A stretch of DNA of 64,000 bases from an uncultured delta proteobacterium (GTDB taxonomy: Bacteria; Desulfobacterota; Desulfobulbia; Desulfobulbales; Desulfocapsaceae), in assembly GCA_903901335.1 (NCBI GenBank), contig CAIUQR010000088.1:94690-158689 (forward strand), given 5' to 3'. Both the position numbers and the translations under genes were made by a program. Below, piece by piece: positions 20,440 to 30,733 of this stretch (positions are counted from its first letter, which is position 1; each line of letters begins with the position of its first letter). The notes beneath the pieces are model-generated. The model was not told the DNA's origin. It did not search any database and saw only the letters and a list, made by a program, of their open reading frames with translations.

Positions 20440-22296
20440 ATGAGGAACCTGTCGTATCGGTCAATTCCAGGGATGTTGAAAGAGAACGCCCGCCTCTTCA
20501 GTGAGCGGACGGCCGTCAGCTATAAACGGGGTGATACATTTCTTTCTCTTTCCTATGCCCAATTTTATCAACGGGTATTGATGCTGGCGCGCGGTTTGGT
20601 CAAGGCCGGTGTTCAACCAGGGGACAGGGTCGCGATCTTTTCCGAAAACCGGCTCGGGTGGGCCATCTCGGATTTCGGCATCCAGTCTGTCCGGGCAGTG
20701 ACCGTGCCGATCTATGCGACCAATACCGGCGAACAGGCGGCCTATGTCTTGAATCACAGCGGCGCCAAGATCGTTTTTGTTTCCACCAGGATGCAGTATG
20801 AAAAACTCCTGGCGGTCCGCGATCAGATCCCCGGTGTCGAGATGGTCGTCTCCTATGAACGGTTTCTCGGCGACCGCACCTTCCCGGTCTATACCCAGCA
20901 TCAGCTCTCCGAAGTCTCCTATCCACTGCAGGAAGAAGAACAAAAGAAGATCGAGGCCCTGATCGATGCAGTTACTCCCGATGATCTGATCACCATCATT
21001 TATACCTCGGGGACTACCGGGATGCCGAAAGGGGTGATGCTGACCCAGGAGAATGTCATCTTCGATGCCGTGACCGGCATGAAAAAACTGGGACCGACCG
21101 ACAGGATCGAAACGTTCTTGAGTTTTCTGCCGCTGAGCCACGTCCTGGAGAGGACCGGCGGCTATTATGCGGCGCTGATCAGCGGCTATCACATTGCCTT
21201 TGCCGAAAACGTCCAGAAGGTCATGGAGAACATGGTCGAAGTCAAGCCTACTGCAATGGTCAGTGTTCCCCGTCTCTTCGAAAAAATATATTCACGCATC
21301 TATGAAAATGTCCATCAGATGAGCCGGCTCAGACAGGTCCTCTTTCATAAGGCTGTGGAGGTCGGGCGAAAATATGTGCAACTGAAATATGTGGAGAAAA
21401 AGCCCGTCGGCCTGCTCGGTCTGCAATACAGGCTTTTTGACCGCCTGGTCTTCAGCAAGGTGCGGGAGCGCTTCGGCGGCCGGTTGCAGTATTTCATCTG
21501 CGGCGGTGCTCCACTCGACAAGACCATCAACGAATTCATGTGGATCATCGGCCTGCCGGTTTACACCGGGTATGGGTTGACGGAAACCAGCCCCGCCGTC
21601 TGCCTGACAAGCTATGATGAGGTCCGTTTCGATTCGGTGGGCAAGGCCTTCGAGCAGACACAACTGAAGCTGGCTGAAGACGGTGAGCTGCTGATTAAAG
21701 GGCCCCAGGTGATGAAAGGCTACTATCATAATCAGAAGGCAACGGATGAGACCTTCGAGAACGGTTGGCTGTTGACCGGCGATATCGCCAGGATCGACGA
21801 CGAGGGGTTTGTCTATATTGTCGACCGGAAAAAGGAGATCATCGTCACCTCCGGCGGCAAGAACATCGCCCCGCAGCCGCTCGAGAATGAACTGCGGCTC
21901 GATAAGTATATCTCCCAGGCCATGGTCTTCGGTGACCGAAAACCCTACCTGGTGGCGCTTCTGACCCCGAATGTCGAACGCCTGGTCGATCTCGGACGCG
22001 ACGAGAAACTGAACTATATCGATATGGAGGAGCTGGTAAACAACAAACGGATCCAGGAGATTTACGCTGACAGGATCAAAGAGCTCAACAAGACGCTCCC
22101 TCCGTATGAGACCATCAAGAAATTCGTCCTTCTTCCCCGTGACTTTTCCATCGAGGGAGGGGAGTTGACCCCGACCCTGAAACTGAAACGGAAGAAAATA
22201 TTCACTATGTACCAGGAAAAGATCGAACAACTTTATACGCCAAACGGCATGGGTGCAAGCAACCATCCGCAATCCACAAATGGAGAAAAAAAATGA
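20440..22296 (+). CDS. fadD: long-chain acyl-CoA synthetase (AMP-forming)
   Basis: A 618-residue ANL-superfamily enzyme that activates fatty acids to acyl-CoA with ATP. The P-loop IIYTSGTTGMPKGVMLTQEN, the A5 motif YGLTETSP and the A7-A8 region LLTGDIARIDDEGFVYIVDRKKEIIVTSGGKNIAP are intact; the length fits the FadD15/long-chain group. I prefer the ATG at 20440 (GGAGA 9 nt upstream) over a GTG at 20392, which would add 16 residues. It is the first gene of the operon, and its stop overlaps the next start (ATGA). Confidence 0.92.
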   Translation: MRNLSYRSIPGMLKENARLFSERTAVSYKRGDTFLSLSYAQFYQRVLMLARGLVKAGVQPGDRVAIFSENRLGWAISDFGIQSVRAVTVPIYATNTGEQAAYVLNHSGAKIVFVSTRMQYEKLLAVRDQIPGVEMVVSYERFLGDRTFPVYTQHQLSEVSYPLQEEEQKKIEALIDAVTPDDLITIIYTSGTTGMPKGVMLTQENVIFDAVTGMKKLGPTDRIETFLSFLPLSHVLERTGGYYAALISGYHIAFAENVQKVMENMVEVKPTAMVSVPRLFEKIYSRIYENVHQMSRLRQVLFHKAVEVGRKYVQLKYVEKKPVGLLGLQYRLFDRLVFSKVRERFGGRLQYFICGGAPLDKTINEFMWIIGLPVYTGYGLTETSPAVCLTSYDEVRFDSVGKAFEQTQLKLAEDGELLIKGPQVMKGYYHNQKATDETFENGWLLTGDIARIDDEGFVYIVDRKKEIIVTSGGKNIAPQPLENELRLDKYISQAMVFGDRKPYLVALLTPNVERLVDLGRDEKLNYIDMEELVNNKRIQEIYADRIKELNKTLPPYETIKKFVLLPRDFSIEGGELTPTLKLKRKKIFTMYQEKIEQLYTPNGMGASNHPQSTNGEKK

Positions 22297-24680
22297 GGCA
22301 GATTAATCGAGTAGCTGTCCTTGGCGCCGGGGTGATGGGTGCGACCATCGCCGCTCATCTGGCCAATGCGGGCCTGGAAGTCCTCTTACTTGATATTGTT
22401 CCCCGCGAACCGGACGCGCAGGAAAAGGAAAAAGGACTGACCCTGGAGAGTCCGCTTGTCCGTAACCGTATCGCCAGGATCGGCCTTGAGGGGCTTGCCA
22501 GGATGAAACCCGCGCCCTTTTATCTGAACAATTACGCAGCCCAGATCCAGGTCGGCAACTTCGATGACGATCTGGTCAAACTGAAGGAATGCGACTGGAT
22601 CATCGAGGTCATAATCGAGCTGATGCCGATCAAGAAGGGGTTGTTCCAGAAGATTGTCCCGAACCTGAAACCGGGCGCGATCCTGTCGACGAACACCAGC
22701 GGCCTGTCGGTAAACGAGATGGCCGAGGTCCTGCCCGTCGAGGTGCGCCGGAATTTCCTGGTCACCCATTTCTTTAATCCGCCGCGCTATATGCGCTTAA
22801 TGGAACTGGTCGCCTGCCAGGAGACCGATCCGGCCGTTATCACCGGCATGGCCGATTTCATCAGCCGCAGGCTCGGCAAAGGCATCGTCTACGCCAAGGA
22901 CACGCCGAACTTCATCGGCAACCGCATCGGCGTCTATGCAATTTATAAGGGCATCCAGCATATGACCGAGATGGGGATGACCGTGGAGGAGGTGGACAGT
23001 GTTGCCGGTCCCGCCACCGCCCGGCCGAAGAGCGGGGCCTTCCGCACCGCCGATATCGTCGGACTCGATACCCTGGCCCATGTCGGCACCAACTCCTACG
23101 ACCTGCTGCCGAACGACGAGGAGCGGGAGGTCTTCAAGATTCCGGGCTTTATGGCCGGGATGATCGAGGGTGGGCTGCTCGGTAACAAGACGAAAAAGGG
23201 CTTTTTCAAAAAAGACAAGACCGGCGGCAAGAGCGAGATTTTTTATTATGACTGGCAGACCTGCGACTATAAACCAGCGGCAAAGCCGAAATTTCCCTCC
23301 GTGCAGGCAGTCAAGCAGATAGACGATCCGGGCCTTCGGGTGAAGATGGTCGTGGCCGGCAATGATAAAGGCGCCGAGTTTGCCTGGAAATCCATCCGTG
23401 ACACCTTGATCTATGCCGTCAACAGGATCCCGGAGATTGCCGATGATGTGGTCAATATCGACAATGCGATGAAATGGGGATTCAACTGGGAGATCGGTCC
23501 CTTCGAGATGTTGGATGCGATCGGGGTCGGCTCCTTTGTGAAGCGGGCCGAGAAGGACGGCGTCACGGTGCCGGAGGCCTTGAAAAAGGTCGAGTCCTTC
23601 TATCGCTTCAATGAAAAGGGCGGCAAGGAATACTATGATCTGCAGAAGGGTACCTACAGCCCGGTGCCGGTGAAGGAAGGCGAGATCAGACTGGAGATCC
23701 TGAAGAGGGCCGGCAAAATAGTGGAGAAGAACGCCAATTGTTCGGTCATCGATCTTGGCGACGGTGTCTTCGGCTTCGAGTTCCATTCCAAGATGAATGC
23801 GATCAGCGGCGATATCCTGACCATGACCCACAAGGCCGTCAAACGAGCGGAAGAAGAGGGCGTGGGCCTCGTGATCGGCAACCGGGGTGCGAATTTCTCG
23901 GTCGGCGCCAACCTGATGATGCTGGCAGTGGCCCTGGCCGAAGGGGCGTACGAGGACATTGACATGGTGATCCGTTCCTTCCAGAAGGCGACCATGGCGG
24001 TCAAATATGCGAAGGTGCCGGTGGTGGCCGCCCCGTTCAATATGACGCTGGGCGGCGGCTGCGAATTCTGTCTGCATGCCGATGCGATCAATGCCTCCTC
24101 TGAAACCTATATGGGACTGGTCGAGATCGGGGTCGGCCTGTTGCCGGCCGGCGGCGGCACCAAGGAGATGTGCCTGCGGGCGGTCGAGCTGGCGCAGCAG
24201 TATAAAACCGATGTCTCCCCCTTTATCTTTAAGAATTTCGAGCAGATTGCAATGGCGAAGGTCTCGATGGGGGCAGCCGAATTGCCGGGTATGGGCTATA
24301 TGCGCCGTGGAGACTCCATCAGCATGGATATCGATCAGCTGATCTATGACGCGAAGCAGAAGGTCCTGGGACTGGCCGTCAACTACCGTCCGGCCCGGCC
24401 GGTCGAGAACATCCCGGCGCCTGGTCGCAGTATCGCAGCCTCCATCAGGAGCCAGCTCTGGAACATGAAAATGGGTAATTTTGTGACCGAATATGAGGCC
24501 GAGATGGGCGCGCTCATCGCCCAGGTCCTCTGCGGCGGTGATGTCAATGCCGGGACGCCGATCTCGGAGAATTATCTGCTGCAGCTCGAACGCGAGGCCT
24601 TCCTGAAGCTCTGCGGAAATAAAAAGACCGCCGAGCGTATCCAGCACATGCTGAAGAAGGGCAAGCCGCTGCGCAACTAA
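22293..24680 (+). CDS. 3-hydroxyacyl-CoA dehydrogenase / enoyl-CoA hydratase fusion
   Basis: A 795-residue bifunctional beta-oxidation enzyme with the dehydrogenase first, as in FadN of Bacillus rather than FadB. The Rossmann motif VAVLGAGVMGATIAAHLANAG is at the N-terminus, followed by the dehydrogenase motif NFLVTHFFNPPRYMRLMELV and a second helical domain. The crotonase part starts near residue 490, with an oxyanion-type segment NFSVGANL and NMTLGGGCEF and the acidic VEIGVGLLPAGGGTKEM region. It hydrates enoyl-CoA and oxidises the 3-hydroxyacyl-CoA with NAD. Translational coupling to the synthetase gene is indicated by the ATGA overlap. Confidence 0.93.
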   Translation: MRQINRVAVLGAGVMGATIAAHLANAGLEVLLLDIVPREPDAQEKEKGLTLESPLVRNRIARIGLEGLARMKPAPFYLNNYAAQIQVGNFDDDLVKLKECDWIIEVIIELMPIKKGLFQKIVPNLKPGAILSTNTSGLSVNEMAEVLPVEVRRNFLVTHFFNPPRYMRLMELVACQETDPAVITGMADFISRRLGKGIVYAKDTPNFIGNRIGVYAIYKGIQHMTEMGMTVEEVDSVAGPATARPKSGAFRTADIVGLDTLAHVGTNSYDLLPNDEEREVFKIPGFMAGMIEGGLLGNKTKKGFFKKDKTGGKSEIFYYDWQTCDYKPAAKPKFPSVQAVKQIDDPGLRVKMVVAGNDKGAEFAWKSIRDTLIYAVNRIPEIADDVVNIDNAMKWGFNWEIGPFEMLDAIGVGSFVKRAEKDGVTVPEALKKVESFYRFNEKGGKEYYDLQKGTYSPVPVKEGEIRLEILKRAGKIVEKNANCSVIDLGDGVFGFEFHSKMNAISGDILTMTHKAVKRAEEEGVGLVIGNRGANFSVGANLMMLAVALAEGAYEDIDMVIRSFQKATMAVKYAKVPVVAAPFNMTLGGGCEFCLHADAINASSETYMGLVEIGVGLLPAGGGTKEMCLRAVELAQQYKTDVSPFIFKNFEQIAMAKVSMGAAELPGMGYMRRGDSISMDIDQLIYDAKQKVLGLAVNYRPARPVENIPAPGRSIAASIRSQLWNMKMGNFVTEYEAEMGALIAQVLCGGDVNAGTPISENYLLQLEREAFLKLCGNKKTAERIQHMLKKGKPLRN

Positions 24681-24712
24681 CCCGTTTAATGATACCTCTC
24701 AGGAGAACAGAT

Positions 24713-25885
24713 ATGAAAACAGCGTATATTCTGGCATCATACCGCACCCCGGGATGCCGGGCAAGCAAAGGGAAATTGAAAGATGTGCGTCCCGACGATC
24801 TGGCCGCTATCGTGATGAAGGGACTGATCGAACGCACCGGCGTCGACCCGAACATGATCGAGGACGTCTACCTCGGCTGCTCCTTCCCCGAGGGCGAGCA
24901 GGGGATGAACATGGGGCGGGTGGCAGCAATGAAGGCCGGATTCCCCTACCATGTTCCGGGACTGACGGTCAACCGCTTCTGCTCGTCGGGCATCCAGAGC
25001 ATCGCGATGGCGGCGGAGCGGGTCATGGCGGGTTTTGCCGACTGTATTGTCGCAGGCGGCGCCGAATCCATGTCCTGTGTGCCGATGGGTGGTAACAAAT
25101 ACAGTGCGAATCCCGGCCTTGCGGTCGACTGGCCCGAGGCCTACTCCTCGATGGGCGTTACTGCCGAGCTGGTCGCAGAACAGTATGGCCTTGACCGTCT
25201 GACTCTGGACACCTTCGCCGCAGCCAGTCATGCGAAGGCTGCGGCAGCAATCGAGGCCGGGCGTTTTGCTGACGAGACCATCCCGGTGGAAATCGAGAAG
25301 ACGGCCATTGTGAACGGCAAGATCAAACGGACCAAAGAGATGGTAACCGTCGACGATGGTGTCCGCCCCGGCACAACCTTAGAGAGTCTGGCCAAACTTC
25401 GACCCGTGTTCAAGGTGAACGGGCCGGTCACCGCCGGCAACTCGTCGCAGATGACCGACGGCGCGGCGGCGTCCCTGGTAGTCTCCGAGGACTTCCTGAA
25501 ACGGATCGGCAAGGATCCTGTAGCCCGCTTTGTTGCCTTTGCGGTGAGGGGTGTACCTCCGGAGGTTATGGGCATTGGACCGATCGCGGCCATCCCCATG
25601 GCCCTGAAGATGGCCGGACTGTCGCAGCAGGATATCGACCTGATCGAGCTGAACGAGGCCTTCGCCTCCCAGGCCCTGGCCGTGATTCAAAAGCTTGGCC
25701 TGAACCCTGAGATCATCAACGTCAACGGTGGTGCCATTGCCCTTGGCCACCCGCTGGGATGTACCGGGGCGAAACTGACGGCAACCCTGTTGCATGAGAT
25801 GGGACGGCGCAAGTCACGTTACGGTATAGTTTCCATGTGCATCGGCGGCGGCATGGGTGCTGCGGGCATCTACGAGCGGCTGTAA
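24713..25885 (+). CDS. fadA: acetyl-CoA C-acyltransferase (thiolase)
   Basis: A 390-residue thiolase that cleaves 3-ketoacyl-CoA with CoA, the last step of the beta-oxidation cycle. The acyl-accepting Cys is in NRFCSSGIQSIAMAAERVMAG, the catalytic His in NVNGGAIALGHPLGCTGAK and the second Cys in SMCIGGGMGAA. The start at 24713 has AGGAGA upstream at the right distance; an earlier in-frame ATG at 24689 lies before this site. It follows the dehydrogenase/hydratase gene by 32 nt. Confidence 0.95.
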   Translation: MKTAYILASYRTPGCRASKGKLKDVRPDDLAAIVMKGLIERTGVDPNMIEDVYLGCSFPEGEQGMNMGRVAAMKAGFPYHVPGLTVNRFCSSGIQSIAMAAERVMAGFADCIVAGGAESMSCVPMGGNKYSANPGLAVDWPEAYSSMGVTAELVAEQYGLDRLTLDTFAAASHAKAAAAIEAGRFADETIPVEIEKTAIVNGKIKRTKEMVTVDDGVRPGTTLESLAKLRPVFKVNGPVTAGNSSQMTDGAAASLVVSEDFLKRIGKDPVARFVAFAVRGVPPEVMGIGPIAAIPMALKMAGLSQQDIDLIELNEAFASQALAVIQKLGLNPEIINVNGGAIALGHPLGCTGAKLTATLLHEMGRRKSRYGIVSMCIGGGMGAAGIYERL

Positions 25886-25917
25886 CTATTAATTAATTAT
25901 CCAATAAGGTGACAATA

Positions 25918-27696
25918 ATGGCTGAGACACTATTAAAAGGTGGCGAATACCTGATCAAAGAGGTGAGTTGTGCGGATGTGTTTATCCCCGAGGAATTCAC
26001 CGACGAACAAAAACAGATTGCCGAGACCACCGAACAGTTTATTCAAAACGAGATTGTTCCGCAGATCGACGAAATCGAAAAGCAGAATTTCGACCTGGTC
26101 GTCGAGGGGATGCGCAAATGCGGCGAACTGGGATTGTTGATGATCGATGCCCCGGAGGAATATGGCGGACTCGAACTTGATAAAGCTACATCGATGCTGG
26201 TCGGCGAAAAGATTTCCTGCGGCGGTTCGTTTTCAGTGGCCTACTCGGCCCACTCCGGCATCGGCACGCTGCCGCTGGTCTATTACGGCACTCCGGCGCA
26301 GAAAGAGAAATATCTGGGCAGGATTATCTCCGGAGAGTGGTGTGCCGCCTATTGTCTGACCGAGCCCGGTTCCGGCAGCGACGCCCTCGGCGCCCAGGCG
26401 ACCGCGGTGCTGTCGCCCGACGGCAAACACTATATCCTGAACGGCACCAAGCAGTTCATTACCAACGGCGGTTTTGCCCAGCTTTACACCATCTTTGCCA
26501 AGATCGATAAGCAGCACTTCACCGCCTTCCTGGTGGAGAGGGATTTCGAAGGGCTCATTATCGGCCCCGAGGAGAAAAAGCTCGGGATTAAAGGTTCCTC
26601 CACGACCCAGATCATTCTCGATAACTGCAAGGTTCCGGTGGAAAACCTGCTGGGCGAGATCGGCAAGGGCCACAAGATCGCCTTCAATGTGCTCAACATC
26701 GGCCGTTTTAAGTTGGGTGCGGGCGTCACCGGTGCGGCCAAGATGGCCATGGTCGAAGGGATTAAATATGCAAACGTCCGCAAACAGTTCAACCAGCCGA
26801 TTGCCAGCTTCGGCGCGATCCAGGAGAAGATCGCCAATATGACCGCCGAGATCTACGCCTCGGAGTCGCTCGTGTATCGGCTGGCGGGACTTCTCGACAC
26901 CAAGCTTGCCACCATCGACAAGTCCGTCGATAACTACTACGAGGAATATTTAAAAGGTATCGAGGAATACGCTCCGGAATGTGCGATTGCCAAAGTCTTC
27001 TGCAGCGAGGTCCTGGCCATGACCGTCGACGAGGTCGTCCAGATCCATGGCGGCTACGGCTTTGTCAGCGATTATCCGGCCGAGCGTTACTACCGTGACG
27101 AGCGCATCAACCGGATCTTTGAAGGGACCAACGAGATCAACCGTCTCCTGATTCCGGGGATGATCCTCAGAAAGGCGATGAAGGGCGAGCTGCCCCTGCA
27201 GTCTGAGGCAATGAAGGCTTTCGAATCGCTGATGACCCCGAGCTTCGAGGAGATCGACGACAGCGTCCCGTTTGCAGCCGAAAAGGTCCTGATCAAGAAC
27301 CTGAAGACCCTCTTCCTGATCCTGGCCGGAACGGGCGTGCAGAAATATATGGATAAGCTGGCTGACGAGCAGGAGATCCTGATGGCCGCGGCCGACCTGG
27401 CTATCCAGATCTTTGCGCTCGAAAGCGCGGTGCTTCGTGCCGAGAAGGCGAGCCCTGCCGCTACTGCCCGGAAACAGGAATTGTATAAAGCCGCCGTCAA
27501 GGTTTTTGCTTTTACCGCCTCCGAGGCCGCAGGCTCAGCCGCGAGAAGAGGCGCCTTCTATATCGAAGAGGGTGACACCCTGACCATGATTCTCTCCGGT
27601 GTCCGGCGTTTTGCTAAGTACGACGCCACCGGATTGCTGCAAGCCAAACGGACCCTGGCCAGGGCCGCCATCGAAGAAGAAAAGTACCTGTTCTGA
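25918..27696 (+). CDS. acyl-CoA dehydrogenase, long form
   Basis: A 592-residue acyl-CoA dehydrogenase with the usual FAD core (CLTEPGSGSDALGAQATA, IQIHGGYGFVSDYPAERYYRD) and the catalytic Glu region IFEGTNEINRLLIPG. A C-terminal extension of about 180 residues, beyond the classical 380-residue fold, is helical, as in VLCAD/ACAD9-like and FadE-type long proteins. It oxidises acyl-CoA to trans-2-enoyl-CoA. The ATG at 25918 is used with AAGGTGA 5 nt upstream; the GTG at 25909 is part of that ribosome-binding site. Confidence 0.94.
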   Translation: MAETLLKGGEYLIKEVSCADVFIPEEFTDEQKQIAETTEQFIQNEIVPQIDEIEKQNFDLVVEGMRKCGELGLLMIDAPEEYGGLELDKATSMLVGEKISCGGSFSVAYSAHSGIGTLPLVYYGTPAQKEKYLGRIISGEWCAAYCLTEPGSGSDALGAQATAVLSPDGKHYILNGTKQFITNGGFAQLYTIFAKIDKQHFTAFLVERDFEGLIIGPEEKKLGIKGSSTTQIILDNCKVPVENLLGEIGKGHKIAFNVLNIGRFKLGAGVTGAAKMAMVEGIKYANVRKQFNQPIASFGAIQEKIANMTAEIYASESLVYRLAGLLDTKLATIDKSVDNYYEEYLKGIEEYAPECAIAKVFCSEVLAMTVDEVVQIHGGYGFVSDYPAERYYRDERINRIFEGTNEINRLLIPGMILRKAMKGELPLQSEAMKAFESLMTPSFEEIDDSVPFAAEKVLIKNLKTLFLILAGTGVQKYMDKLADEQEILMAAADLAIQIFALESAVLRAEKASPAATARKQELYKAAVKVFAFTASEAAGSAARRGAFYIEEGDTLTMILSGVRRFAKYDATGLLQAKRTLARAAIEEEKYLF

Positions 27697-27709
27697 TTCG
27701 CGAAGGGAC

Positions 27710-27730
27710 TCCCCGGCTGTCTGCCGGGGA
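27710..27730. terminator. hairpin between the dehydrogenase and MBL genes
   Basis: TCCCCGGC and GCCGGGGA form a perfect 8-bp stem with a 5-nt loop, followed by TTTCC. Without a long T-run it may only be a partial terminator or mRNA-stability element that separates the core beta-oxidation genes from the downstream genes. Confidence 0.45.
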
Positions 27731-27765
27731 TTTCCAATCCTCTTTTCAGGCTGACAGTACACAAC

Positions 27766-28716
27766 ATGCCTATGACGATCAAGCAGCATACCATCGACAC
27801 CCCGTATATGGTTGGGCCTGTCCACTGTTACACGGTTAAAATAAAAGGAGAACTCGTTCTTTTTGACACCGGGCCGCCGACTGACAAGGCCCGGAGGTAT
27901 CTGCGGGAGCATGTTGATTTGAGAAGTCTGCAGCATGTGATCATCACCCATTGCCATATCGATCACTACGGGCTCGCCTCCTGGCTGGAAAAAGAAACGG
28001 AAGCGACTGTCTATCTCCCCTATCGGGATGCGCTGAAGATTACCCGGCATGATACACAGATAGAGGAAATGCACCGATTCCTGCAGGGGGTCGGTTTTGG
28101 TGAGGACTATCTTGCAGAGCTGGGCCGGATCTTTGACAGCGGTGTTCTTTTTCCGCCTTTGCCGGAGAGTTTCCGCATCATTGAAAATGATCTCCCGCTC
28201 CATTTGGGGATAAACTATCTGAGCTGTCCCGGCCACTCCCAAAGTGACCTTATCCTGATCGGCGAGGACTGGGCTGTCTCCGGCGATGTTCTGCTCCGGG
28301 GGATCTTCCAGTCGCCGCTTTTGGATATCGATCTGGAAACGGGAGAGCGGTTCCGCAACTACGATGTGTATTGCGATACCCTGATCAAACTGGCAATGCT
28401 CCGCCGGAAGCGGGTTATGCCCGGCCACAGGGAGAGGATCGAGAGCGTTGATGCGACTATTATTTTTTACATTACCAAGATGCTGGAGCGGGTGGCACAG
28501 CTCAGGCCCTATGCGGATGATGCAAATATTGCCCGGATCATTGACAGGATGTTCGGCAAAATTCTGAGTGAACCCTTTCATATCTTTCTGAAGACCTCTG
28601 AAATACTTTTTATGAAGGATTTTCTTGAGCAACCGGATAGACTTCTGGATTCTCTTGTAACCATCGGCCTGTATGATGCCGTGAGCGCCCGATTTCAGGA
28701 TGCGATCAGCCACTGA
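27766..28716 (+). CDS. metallo-beta-lactamase-fold hydrolase
   Basis: A 316-residue protein with the MBL signature THCHIDHYG (metal ligands H, H, D, H) near residue 64, LSCPGHSQSDLILIGEDWAVSGD (His and Asp ligands) and a C-terminal MPGHRERIE with the last His. The C-terminal helical extension is typical of the glyoxalase-II-like group found next to fatty acid genes. It may act on acyl-thioesters, but this is inference from context. Downstream of it the next gene overlaps its frame end only by the alternative start; the real start is 14 nt further. Confidence 0.82.
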   Translation: MPMTIKQHTIDTPYMVGPVHCYTVKIKGELVLFDTGPPTDKARRYLREHVDLRSLQHVIITHCHIDHYGLASWLEKETEATVYLPYRDALKITRHDTQIEEMHRFLQGVGFGEDYLAELGRIFDSGVLFPPLPESFRIIENDLPLHLGINYLSCPGHSQSDLILIGEDWAVSGDVLLRGIFQSPLLDIDLETGERFRNYDVYCDTLIKLAMLRRKRVMPGHRERIESVDATIIFYITKMLERVAQLRPYADDANIARIIDRMFGKILSEPFHIFLKTSEILFMKDFLEQPDRLLDSLVTIGLYDAVSARFQDAISH

Positions 28717-28729
28717 GGAGGAAATTATC

Positions 28730-30733
28730 ATGATGGATCCGCTTTTCGAACCGATCTCGATCGGCTCTCTGCGCATTGAAAACCGGATATTCATGCCGGC
28801 CATGCACCTGAATATGTGCCGTAATTTCATGGTCACCGACCGGTTGGTCGATTTTTACCGGGAACGGGCAAAAGGCGGGGCCGGCCTTATCAGTGTCGGC
28901 TATGCAACCGTTGACGAGCTGTCCGGCAACGTCGGTAATATCGGCGCCCATGATGATACATTCATCCCTGGTCTAACCACCCTGGCGCAGGCCATCCGCA
29001 CCGGCGGCGCCAGGTCTGCGGTGCAGTTGAACCATGCGGGACGCTATAATTACTCCTTCCTGCTGGGCGGGAAAAAGCCGATTGCCCCTTCGGCTATTGC
29101 CTCCAGGATGACAAGGGAGACCCCGCGGGAGATGGGACCGGAAGATATTAAAGCCGTGATCGGCCGTTTTGCCGATGCCGCCGGACGGGTCAAAACGGCT
29201 GGATTTGATATGGTCGAGATCCTGGCCGGCACCGGCTATCTGATCAGTGAATTCCTGTCACCCCTGACCAACCGGCGGCAGGATCAGTATGGCGGCTCAC
29301 TTGATGGCAGGATGCGATTCGGTCTTGAGGTGATTGCCGCTGTCCGAAAACAAATCGGTGCCGGTTTCCCGCTCCTGGTGCGGATCAACGGCAACGATTT
29401 CATGCCGGGAGGCATCGGCCGCAAGGATCTGCAGACCTTTGCAGTGGCGCTGGTGGAGGCCGGTGTCAATGCCCTCTGTATCAATGTCGGCTGGCATGAG
29501 GCCCAGATCCCGCAGATTGTCTCCCAGGTACCGCGCGGGGTCTTTGCCTATATGGCCCGGGCCATCAAACGCCTCGTTCCGGTGCCTGTCATCGCCAGCC
29601 ATCGGATCAATGATCCGCAGACGGCACGGCGCCTGCTGCAGGAGGGATACTGCGATATGGTGGCGATGGGCCGGGCGCTGATTGCCGATCCTTTGCTGCC
29701 GCAAAAGGTCAAAACAGGACAGGAAGGCTCCATCGTCCACTGTGTGGCCTGCGGTCAGGGTTGTTTCGACAACCTGTTCAAGATGAAATCCGTAGAATGT
29801 CTGTGCAACCCGCGAGCCGGCCATGAGGCAGAAAACCAGGTGGAACAGATCACGCAGCCCAGAAGGGTGATGGTGGTCGGCGGCGGTCCGGCGGGGATGA
29901 GCGCAGCACTTGCTGCGGCCGAAAAGGGCCATCATGTCAGCCTGCACGAGCGGGGAATAAGGTTGGGCGGCCAACTGCATCTGGCCGGCGCCCCTCCGGG
30001 CCGGGGAGAATTCCTGATCCTGGCCGGGGATCTCGGGCGGCAGCTGGTCCAAAAGGGAATCAAGGTGACATTGAGCTCCGAGGTGGACGGCGAGATGCTG
30101 GCTGCCGAGCGGCCCGATGCCCTGATCCTGGCGACCGGCGGGCAACCGGTCCGGCCGCCTATCCCAGGCGTTGAGCTTGACCATGTGGTGCAGGCCTGGG
30201 ATATCCTGGCCGGTGATCGGTATGCGGGGGAACGGGTGGTGGTGATCGGCGGCGGCGCGGTCGGCGTCGAGGTTGCACTGTTTCTGGCCGAACAGGGGAC
30301 ACTGTCCGGGGAAGAACTGAAATTCCTGCTGGTGAACGGCGCCGAGACGACAGAAGAGCTGTATCGTCTGGCAACTGCCGGGAGCAAAAAAATCACGCTT
30401 ATCGAGATGCTGGACAAGCTGGGAGGCAATTTCGGCAAATCCACCCGCTGGGGGATGCTCCAGGATGTGGAACGTTTCGGGATTACAACCCGGCTGGAGG
30501 CGAAGGTCCTGGTAATCACCCCCGATGCGGTCAGGATCGAGAGGGCGGGACAGATCGAAGAAGTGGCCGCCGACACCGTGGTGCTGGCCGTCGGCACCAC
30601 AGCCTATAATCCGCTGCAGAAGGCTGCCTCCGAGCTCGGCATCCACTGCCGGGTTGTCGGTGACGCGGAGCGTCCGGCCACAGCCTTCGAGGCGACCCAT
30701 AGTGGTTTCAAGGCCGGACGGAGCATCGTATGA
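28730..30733 (+). CDS. 2,4-dienoyl-CoA reductase-like flavoenzyme (OYE + FAD/NAD domains)
   Basis: A 667-residue enzyme of the FadH/trimethylamine dehydrogenase type: an FMN-binding old-yellow-enzyme barrel (residues 1-350: NRIFMPAMHLNM, QLNHAGRYN), a 4Fe-4S motif CVACGQGCFDNLF with a further Cys in VECLCNP, then an FAD domain starting VMVVGGGPAGMSAALAAAEKGHH and an NAD domain starting VVVIGGGAVGVEVALFLAEQ. It probably reduces dienoyl-CoA from unsaturated fatty acids. The start at 28730 has GAGGAGG 8 nt upstream. The stop overlaps the next gene (ATGA). Confidence 0.9.
   Translation: MMDPLFEPISIGSLRIENRIFMPAMHLNMCRNFMVTDRLVDFYRERAKGGAGLISVGYATVDELSGNVGNIGAHDDTFIPGLTTLAQAIRTGGARSAVQLNHAGRYNYSFLLGGKKPIAPSAIASRMTRETPREMGPEDIKAVIGRFADAAGRVKTAGFDMVEILAGTGYLISEFLSPLTNRRQDQYGGSLDGRMRFGLEVIAAVRKQIGAGFPLLVRINGNDFMPGGIGRKDLQTFAVALVEAGVNALCINVGWHEAQIPQIVSQVPRGVFAYMARAIKRLVPVPVIASHRINDPQTARRLLQEGYCDMVAMGRALIADPLLPQKVKTGQEGSIVHCVACGQGCFDNLFKMKSVECLCNPRAGHEAENQVEQITQPRRVMVVGGGPAGMSAALAAAEKGHHVSLHERGIRLGGQLHLAGAPPGRGEFLILAGDLGRQLVQKGIKVTLSSEVDGEMLAAERPDALILATGGQPVRPPIPGVELDHVVQAWDILAGDRYAGERVVVIGGGAVGVEVALFLAEQGTLSGEELKFLLVNGAETTEELYRLATAGSKKITLIEMLDKLGGNFGKSTRWGMLQDVERFGITTRLEAKVLVITPDAVRIERAGQIEEVAADTVVLAVGTTAYNPLQKAASELGIHCRVVGDAERPATAFEATHSGFKAGRSIV

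Noticed and set aside
22797..24647. 616-codon open frame antisense to the beta-oxidation fusion gene
   Set aside because: It is the shadow of a GC-rich coding strand; the sequence is His/Asp/Arg-rich without domains, and the sense gene is certain.
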